From Euperipatoides rowelli (lineage: Eukaryota > Onychophora > Udeonychophora > Euonychophora > Peripatopsidae), in the NCBI GenBank assembly GCA_003024985.2, contig PXIH01S0029973.1: DNA of 13,774 nucleotides. One strand, given 5' to 3'. Within the stretch, counting starts at the first letter, position 1, and each line of letters begins with the position of its first letter. Under the pieces are notes generated by a model that ran no database searches, was not told the origin of the DNA, and was given only the letters and a program-made list of their open reading frames with translations. Position numbers and translations under genes: made by a program. Positions 8,488 through 13,774 of this stretch are shown in pieces.

Positions 8488-8730
8488 CTGGTGGGGAGAA
8501 GAAGGAAGCCCAAAGAATTAAAATAAAACATCATTACATAATGTTCTAATTCTTAGACAAAAAAATTCAGAATAGTTATTAAGTGTATTTGATGGTGTGA
8601 ATGATAAAATACTGTATATAAATATATGTAGTTCACAGGGAAAAGGGAAGTAACAAAGCTGAATTTAAAATCACAGAATAAAACAATGCAAGCTCAGTTC
8701 ACAATATATCCACCAGGTGATAGGATAACT

Positions 8731-9008
8731 TTATTACCTTTTTTCATATTCTATCCTTAAAAAACTTTTGAATTTTTTAAAAAATGGTCACCATTTTAGA
8801 TTTCGAGTAGCTCCTCCCTTCATATTTACAATTAATGATATCCTTTTCTAACATTTAAAAATTTCATCATCACAATTTAGTCATGGTAACTATCTTAACA
8901 CCTTTTTTCCATATTTTATACCATCCAGAAAAATTATTTTGAGTTTTTTTTTTTTTTCAAAAATGGTCAACCGCTTGGAAAACAGCCGCATACTGGATTT
9001 TGAGTAAG
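8731..9008. repeat. Two diverged copies of an approximately 85-120 bp unit
   Basis: Copy 1 (about 8731-8813) reads TTATTACCTTTTTTCATATT ... AAAAATGGTCACC ... TAGATTTCGAGTAG. Copy 2 (about 8889-9008) reads TTAACACCTTTTTTCCATATT ... AAAAATGGTCAACC ... TGGATTTTGAGTAAG. The order of blocks is the same, with an insertion in copy 2, which indicates an old tandem duplication. Confidence 0.65.
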
Positions 9009-9420
9009 AATTGAAGGCGGCATAGAGAAGATTTGGTGAGAGGATGGATTGAGGAGATGAAAAGCAGTTATGGAGAAGAGATCAAGTTAAAAAATATAGA
9101 GTAAAAATGGAAATGAAAGAAAAAGGTGATTTATACTGCATGTAAATTTTACAGAGGAAGAAAACTTATTTCAAGCAATGATCAGAAATAGGAAGACAAA
9201 TGTTAAATAAATATAGCAAGAAATTAGGATAATAAATGTGAGTGGTGTTAAGAGGTAGATGAAATTACATAATACTTTGTGGGAAGTTGACGAGAGAGAA
9301 ATAATATTTAGGAAATGAAATGGAAGAATAGAGATAGAAGAAAAGATTCGAATTTGGGGAGTAAGAAAATTATTATAGAGATAAAGAAAGGAAAGAAATG
9401 AAGTTAGGCTAACTAAATAA
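9001..9420 (+). other. Purine-rich tract with strong strand asymmetry
   Basis: The plus strand is dominated by A and G (GAAGAAGG, GAGAGG, GGAAATGAAAGAAAAAGG and similar). The minus strand, the presumed sense strand of the Rieske gene, is therefore pyrimidine-rich just downstream of the 9485 donor. Frames here hit stops often. It looks like a degenerate (GA)n-type low-complexity region rather than coding sequence. Confidence 0.55.
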
Positions 9421-9484
9421 GTGACTACAGATAAATGGATAAGAAAACACTATCATAGCACATTGATAAAACTAAAGTACTTAC

Positions 9485-9600
9485 TTGTTCCCCAATTTTT
9501 GTTTTGCCTGTTTTTAAACTAAATGTATATCCATGCCATGGGCATACAATATGTTCAATTCCATCAATATCTTCAATATCACCATCAAACAGTGGTCCAC
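9485..9600 (-). CDS. Internal exon of a Rieske [2Fe-2S] domain protein (RFESD-like), partial gene
   Basis: This 116-nt exon reads GT plus 38 codons on the minus strand without a stop. It is preceded by TTTATTTACAG (acceptor) and followed by GTAAGT (donor), giving a phase 1 intron before it and a phase 0 intron after it. The peptide begins GPLFDGDIEDIDG and continues IVCPWHGYTFSLKTGK. Cys19 and His22 of the exon form the second Rieske cluster motif, C-P-W-H-G. Known of the family: two Cys and two His bind a [2Fe-2S] cluster, one pair coming from an upstream C-x-H motif. The GDIED-DG plus IVCPWH pattern resembles RFESD (function poorly defined) more than AIFM3 or Neverland-type oxygenases. The upstream C-x-H exon was not found up to 13774, so the gene probably extends off the window. 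The exon is too short and lacks an ATG, so simple ORF calling misses it. Alternative: a Rieske domain within a larger oxidoreductase. Confidence 0.87.
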
Positions 9601-10096
9601 CTGTAAATAAATGACCAGAATCCCATGGTTAATGTGTTCCATCATTTTTAAAAGGCAAAGATTGCCCAAATATGTCAGTAGAAATGTATGTTAAGTCTAT
9701 CAATGGTATTTTTTTTAAAATCCTAGAACATATCATGGTCACTTTAGTAATTAGAGTCCTTAGATTTTTATTATATCAATATTGTCCCCACTAGAACTGA
9801 TTCAAAGTGACAATCTTGTTAAACTGTCATTTACTTTTTTAATTTGTTAGATTGTAGTAGTGAAACAATTTGAACCAAGTTTGGAAAAAAACTTATAGAA
9901 ATCAAAAACCTGTAGGAAAATGGGATATCATCTGTACAGCACAATAGGAAAAGAATCTGGTGAAAAAGTTATCTAAACTGTTGTACATTGGAGGGCAAAC
10001 AGGACACTTACACTCCCCTGGAATTAAATAAAAAAATTAAAATTTCCCAAAATTATAATCGTAAAAGTGATGAGATATGTAATCTTATAGCCTCGC
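9601..10096. other. Presumed intron upstream of the Rieske exon
   Basis: I searched the minus strand for a C-x-H-x-G coding pattern and found none. No repeat or gene was supported. The sequence immediately left of 9612 provides the acceptor tract of the 9485-9600 exon. Confidence 0.5.
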
Positions 10097-10403
10097 CTAC
10101 GAGACACTGTCTTAAAATTTTAATATGGATTGGTCGGTTCCGGCCTTCGGTGGGGTAACTATAGAACACACGTTTCATCTATTGCAGCAATAAACGATCT
10201 ATTGCAGCAATAAACGATCTATTGCAGCAATAAATCATGTTTTTGGTTCACTTTTTCTGATTTCTGAAAAAAATATTCATTTCATTACTGTTGTGAACAG
10301 CAACCAGTTCATTTGCCCTCTGTGTCTAGTGAGTCAATTAGTGAAGTGTGAAGTGTAAATTTATAGTGAAACAAATTTAAAAAGAAAAATATATTTTTAA
10401 AAG
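10097..10403 (+). promoter_or_regulatory. Possible promoter and non-coding first exon
   Basis: A GC-richer island near 10120-10165 contains GATTGGTCGG, an NF-Y (CCAAT) type motif on the reverse strand. The 20-bp triplication follows. An initiator-like TCATTT occurs near 10308, and the segment ends in AAG|GTAAGT (exon end 10403), a consensus plus-strand donor. Together this resembles an untranslated first exon of a rightward gene. No downstream coding exon is visible in the window, and a donor-like match can arise by chance. Confidence 0.25.
10177..10235 (+). repeat. Three tandem copies of a 20-bp palindrome-bearing unit
   Basis: ATTGCAGCAATAAACGATCT repeats at 10181, 10201 and 10221, the last copy partial. 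The first two copies are identical. Each holds ATTGC-A-GCAAT, a palindrome around one base that resembles a C/EBP site (ATTGCGCAAT) with one inserted base, and overlaps an AATAAA. Confidence 0.92.
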
Positions 10404-10589
10404 GTAAGTGTATGTAATTTAATATTATTTTACTTGTTAGTTTATGATTTTCAATAGAATATGGCAGTCAATTTGTTATATATGAAATTGTGCTAAAAAC
10501 TGTAGGGGACAAGGGGGATATTTGATTCTTAGGGAGATTTGAGCCCTATACAAGGGGGTTGTTTTTTAATGGCTATCAAAAACATTTAC

Positions 10590-10608
10590 ACAACAACAAC
10601 AACAAAAA
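10590..10608 (+). repeat. (CAA)n microsatellite
   Basis: About five CAA units followed by an A run. It lies just left of the first copia-derived codons. Confidence 0.85.
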
Positions 10609-10669
10609 ATAGCTTATCAATAATTGTTTGCCCCCATCCTGAATTTTTTTCTATGGACACCCTTGTCCA

Positions 10670-12165
10670 GCACTAAAAGTGGAAGGTGATACTCCATTGC
10701 AAACAGCTATTTGGTATCTCAATAGTACATCTACTGAGCACATGTTGTCCACTAAAGGGAAGCTAGCAAACCTAGGCTATACACACACAATATGACCTCC
10801 GCTTTTGAAGTTACCAACAATGAAAAGCTGTCTGTCCATGAGGCAGGAGATGTAATCTTGAACCTCAATGATATAAATGGAAGACAAATCATTATCTTAA
10901 ACAATTTACTGTTAGTAGGCTACCTGGGCTTGACAGTAATTTGCTTTCCTTGAGAAACATTAAAGAGAGGGGTTCAATATTCATATCTCTGGGGGAAGGA
11001 CAACAGTATTTGATGATAATGTTGAGGCAGTCCTTACTGAAAAATAGTATATTGAATGTAGGCCTACTCCATGTATAAAATTGGTCACTTTACAGCACTT
11101 AGTAAAATGACTGAAAGCATATGGCATCTGAGACTGCATGGGACATCTTCATAGCAGAGAATTTAGTCAAATGAGTCGAGTGGTTTAAAGCAAATGACTG
11201 AACATAAGGTGAGAAACAAAGATGAAGTGTCAACCATTACCACAGGAAGAGAGCCAGAAGTCAACAGCATTATTTAAATTGATTCACTCATGTTATTTGA
11301 CCAATCCAACTGTAAAAAGAGGGGAAAAGTTATATAGTCACCTTCCCAGATGAACACTCGGTCTATTCCAAAATCTACTTCATGAAGAAGAAAATTGAAA
11401 CATTTGAAAAAATTTTCAGATAGGCTGCCAGAATGAGGCGGAAAATTAACAATTTAAATATCAAACACTGAAGAGTGACTACAGTTGCCAGTGGTGCAAT
11501 AATGCTTTCCAGGAGAATATGGCTAAGGCAGTAATTAAAAATCAACTTACCATGCCAAGGAACTTGAACACTACTCAATGCTACTCATTCAAATTAAATT
11601 GCATAAGACATTCAAAGATTCTGCTGCTTAATAAGTAACAAATGTACCTCAAGTGCAATAAATAGGAAGACTCCAAATAAATTATAGACTGGAAAACCCA
11701 CAAAACTTGGCCATTTGAAAGTGTTTGGTTGCAGGGTTTGGAGCCCAATTGAAATTAAGCTTGATCCAAGGGGAACAAAAGTGTCCTCATTGGGTTCCCA
11801 GAAGACATCAAGGGATACAAGCAGTGGAATCCTAAAAATGACAAAGTTTTTGTTAGTTGAAGTGTCATTTTTGAGAAGCAAATATTTTCATGTAATGCAG
11901 TGAGCTCAGGAGTTAAAGACCCAGTTAACTCAGATCAAAGAGAACAAAGCTGAGCCTGGAGAAAGGGAAGACATAAATAATAAGATAATAGTGGTTTCAA
12001 AAAGTACAATCGAGAATGGACTGGAAATAAGGGAGAAGAAATGTCACACCAATTCTAAATTATGCTGAAAAAAAATGCAAGAAAGTGAGAAGCAAAGAAA
12101 TGTGAATGGAAGATGCAGATATAGAAAAAGTGCTGTAGTCTAGTAGTTTGGCTACCCAAAGATAT
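10670..12165 (+). pseudogene. Decayed Ty1/copia pol relic (protease, pre-integrase and integrase)
   Basis: Copia-type Pol motifs occur in the correct order, scattered over frames with stops. The protease loop reads IWYLN-S-T followed by S-T-E-H-M at 10709-10744, where copia has WYLDSGA..HM. A 53-codon open piece at 10792-10953 carries the rest of the protease-to-linker region. The pre-integrase motif CMGHLHSREF is at 11135-11164. KLIHS, the start of the integrase core, is at 11276-11290. The integrase piece YIVTFPDEHS...IYFMKKK is at 11331-11423, and TLKSD...CNNAFQ and QLTMPRN lie in the open stretch 11450-11638. The integrase C-terminal block GHLKVFGCRV...KLDPRGTK (11691-11780) continues in another frame as IGFPEDIKGY...WNPKND to about 11885. 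A possible R-x-R-x-R-K linker is at 12111-12140. No reverse transcriptase, RNase H, gag or LTRs were seen. It is an old, truncated, non-functional insertion. Confidence 0.88.
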
Positions 12166-12169
12166 TCCC

Positions 12170-12780
12170 TTTGAAGCGAAGCAAATGAAAGGTTGAAAAA
12201 CAATATTACATAAAAAAATTGAATGAGAAAAAAATAATAAGCAGTTCTCAATTTAATAATTTATTTAAAATAAATGAATTTAATTACATTAGTACCATTG
12301 TTCAATTTAAACAGTAATTATTTGAAATAATAATCATCAAAATAATTTTAAATTTTAACTAAAAAAGAAAAAAAAAACTAACTTTTATTTCTTATAAGTT
12401 ATTTGATTATTTTAATTTAACCGTTCACTGGAATATTTCATTTTAAAATAAAGGGGAGGGGGGGGGAGAAGCATCCATTTAAAATTATTCAATATCTCTT
12501 TATAATTTTTGAAACCTTTTAATTAATTATTACATAGGCCTAGTAAAAATTAAAAGTTTTATTTTGAACTTTTTAATATTTGAAGAAAAAAAAAAGCATA
12601 CCGTACTATAAAAGGCAAAGATTTATTGTAGTTTTTTTTTTAATAGGGCTATTATTGTATTCTGACAGTATGTGTCTGTTCTAAAAATAGACGAAAATCT
12701 TTTTTCTTTTAAATAAATAATCATTTTATTTAAGGGAGTGCATGTATGAAGAAAATATCTTAAATTATTATTTTTTCATC
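12170..12780. other. Very AT-rich stretch with one G-run
   Basis: No coding signal. It includes GGGG-A-G9 at about 12453-12466 and many A/T runs. The minus-strand 63-codon frame at 12060-12251 overlaps the tail of the copia relic and is not supported as a gene. Confidence 0.6.
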
Positions 12781-12841
12781 ACTTTCTTTAACCAGGGACA
12801 TCCCTTATGGGAGGAGGGGTAGCTTCCCCCTCTAACTTTGG

Positions 12842-12859
12842 CTGAAAGTCCAAAGTTGG
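12842..12859. repeat. Small perfect inverted repeat
   Basis: In the stretch CTAACTTTGGCTGAAAGTCCAAAGTTGG, the arms AACTTTGG and CCAAAGTT pair perfectly around CTGAAAGT. The hairpin spans roughly 12834-12857; the given ends are approximate. Confidence 0.5.
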
Positions 12860-12868
12860 GAAATTTTG

Positions 12869-12869
12869 N
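12869..12869. other. Single undetermined base (N)
   Basis: The only ambiguous base in the window. It lies in a TATATA-rich stretch and marks an unresolved or polymorphic position. Confidence 0.98.
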
Positions 12870-12889
12870 ATATATACAGTATATACACA

Positions 12890-13090
12890 CAGTGGTGAGC
12901 TGCCAAAATTTTAACAACAGGTTCTCTTTAATTCAAATAACTTTCCTACTTCCAGGCAACACCTCCGCTCCCAAAAGAAAAAAAAGCTTATCAAATTAAA
13001 AAAAAAAAATTGGAACATGTTGCAACCAAAAAAAAAAGCTTATAAAATTCTTCCATGGGGCTCCCCATTTAGTTATTCTTGGGGGCCCCT
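12890..13090 (+). mobile_element. One end of a second hAT-like element
   Basis: CAGTGGTGAGCTGCCAAAATTTT begins at 12890 and looks like a hAT-type terminal repeat. It is followed by TTAACAACAGGTTCTCTTTA and, after A-rich sequence, by GGGGCTCCCC and GGGGGCCCCTTAGCGC blocks often seen in such elements. No clean opposite terminus or 8-bp duplication was found, so the copy is likely broken and its right edge uncertain. Confidence 0.4.
13055..13068. repeat. Short perfect inverted repeat ATGGGG/CCCCAT
   Basis: ATGGGG, CT, CCCCAT. It lies within the putative hAT-like remnant, next to a second GC-rich block (GGGGGCCCC). Confidence 0.8.
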
Positions 13091-13192
13091 TAGCGCAGGC
13101 CTGCAAATCATGTTGATTGTGATTCAATATGAGCGCAAAAAAAACAGTGTTTAGAAAGTTCAAAAAAAAAAAGAAACTAATTCCTTTCCTTT

Positions 13193-13267
13193 AAAAAAAA
13201 AAAAAAAAAAAGGAACTAGTTCTTTTCATAGTTCCTACAAAAAGGAACTATAGTTCTTATTAGTTCC

Positions 13268-13298
<31 letters not shown>

Positions 13299-13418
13299 TT
13301 TTTTTTTTTTTTTTTTTTCTTTAAAAAAAAAAAAAAAAAAAGGAACTAGTTCTTTTCATAGTTCCTACAAAAAGGAACTATAGTTCTTATTAGTTCTTTT
13401 TTTTTTTTTTTTTTTTTT
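13193..13418. repeat. Tandem pair of foldback units bounded by poly-A and poly-T
   Basis: Two copies (13193-13287 and 13323-13418) are 130 bp apart. Their non-homopolymer cores are identical except for one C/T change (13267 against 13397). In copy 1, A19 plus GGAACTA (13193-13218) is perfectly complementary to TAGTTCC plus T19 (13261-13286). Nested inside is a second perfect hairpin, ATAGTTCCT/AGGAACTAT (13228-13236 with 13243-13251), with a 6-nt loop. T20, A11 and T20 runs separate the copies. The near identity implies a very recent duplication or an assembly artefact. Confidence 0.85.
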
Positions 13419-13774
13419 CAGAAAATTTTTGAATGATGAGAGATGTAAGATTATTGGCGAGCCACTTCCGAGACTGGTTCTTGAAAAATTTCAAAATGTT
13501 TGGGCGGGGAGATCAGAATGCAACTGCCTTCTCCACCCCCCTTCTTTCCCCTCACACATTTACTTATTTTTTGTTTTCTGGGATGAATTTGTTTATTTTT
13601 ATTGCAAAATTAAAATAATTCTAATTCAGAATAAGAATGGATTTTGAATAGTCAACATTTAATCAAAATGAAGATTCATCCCATTTAAGAGACATAGCTT
13701 GCCATTTGCTCACCATATTGGATATTTTATTAATTTTATTAAAGCATTTTATTAAAATATTTCATTAAAATATA
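13419..13774. other. Right end, no supported gene
   Basis: Two overlapping plus-strand frames of 72 and 61 codons (13429-13647 and 13433-13618) read the same slightly GC-richer segment in different phases. Neither shows a known motif or splice support. The last 40 bases are an ATTTTATTAA-type low-complexity repeat. Confidence 0.5.

Noticed and set aside
11375-11578. Minus-strand 67-codon frame beginning MSSVQVPWHGK, followed by GTAAG, resembling a Rieske PWHG exon
   Set aside because: It is antisense to the copia integrase segment (QLTMPRN), lacks the cluster Cys, and the match to PWHG is most simply coincidence.
11612-11881. 89-codon minus-strand frame
   Set aside because: It is the antisense shadow of the copia integrase C-terminal block, whose sense-strand motifs are clear.
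11715-11903. 62-codon plus-strand frame as a gene
   Set aside because: Its first part is genuine copia integrase, but the ATG is internal and the frame shifts at about 11781, after which the true reading continues in another frame. It was merged into the pseudogene.
13708-13718. GCTCACCA as the missing opposite terminus of the CAGTGGTGAGC element at 12890
   Set aside because: Only 8 bases match, the outermost bases (CTG) differ, and the inner sequence does not continue the inverted repeat.
1-13774. CRISPR array, phage or bacterial defence system
   Set aside because: No regularly spaced identical repeats with unique spacers and no bacterial gene structure; the tandem arrays are diverged eukaryotic repeats.

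Overview
This window is AT-rich, gene-poor, non-coding-dominated DNA from a eukaryote, most likely an invertebrate animal. The evidence is a spliced exon with consensus GT/AG sites, tRNA-derived SINEs with poly-A tails and target-site duplications, a decayed Ty1/copia element, tandem arrays of 90-175 bp units and many A/T homopolymers. No bacterial-style gene, operon or ribosome binding site is present. The phylum cannot be fixed from the sequence. Nearly all ATG-started reading frames of 60-160 codons here look like chance frames or pieces of repeats.

Real coding sequence: the best-supported host gene piece is one internal exon on the minus strand (9485-9600). It encodes the second half of a Rieske [2Fe-2S] domain, with a CPWHG cluster motif and a preceding GDIEDIDG stretch like that of the RFESD family. 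The exon carrying the first C-x-H motif was not found between 9601 and 13774. The gene therefore probably continues beyond the right end, and 9601-13774 is provisionally one of its introns. A weak terminal-exon candidate lies at 8440-8487. A second, plus-strand terminal-exon candidate (2182-2300) has a good acceptor, an open frame to a stop and an AATAAA just after it, but I do not recognise the protein.

Layout: 1-720 is AT-rich with a short tandem repeat. 725-1210 holds a cluster of small palindromes, a ZNF143-like site and a 158-codon minus-strand frame. 1403-1474 is an imperfect inverted repeat. 1768-1925 is one end of a hAT-like element with a perfect GGAACTAGT hairpin. 2182-2327 is the exon candidate. 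2330-4600 is mostly featureless. 4601-5033 is a tandem array whose units combine a CAAGATGG(TGGC) motif with DR1-type AGGTCA repeats. 6165-6935 is a second array of about 120-175 bp units. 7155-7571 and 7739-8055 are two different SINE-type retroposons, each with target-site duplications. 8731-9008 is an old duplication and 9001-9420 is a purine-rich tract. The Rieske exon follows. Next comes a promoter-like segment (10097-10403) with a triplicated 20-bp unit and a strong plus-strand splice donor. After it lies a heavily mutated copia pol relic (10670 to about 12165). The right end holds a second hAT-like terminus (12890), hairpins, and a near-identical tandem pair of foldback units bounded by A19-20/T19-22 runs (13193-13418).

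Inferred interplay: the Rieske gene appears to run leftward through the right half of the window, with the copia relic in its intron in antisense. The repeat arrays and foldbacks are most simply selfish or satellite-like DNA. The regular nuclear-receptor-type and YY1-like motifs in the 4601-5033 array are the most interesting possible regulatory feature.
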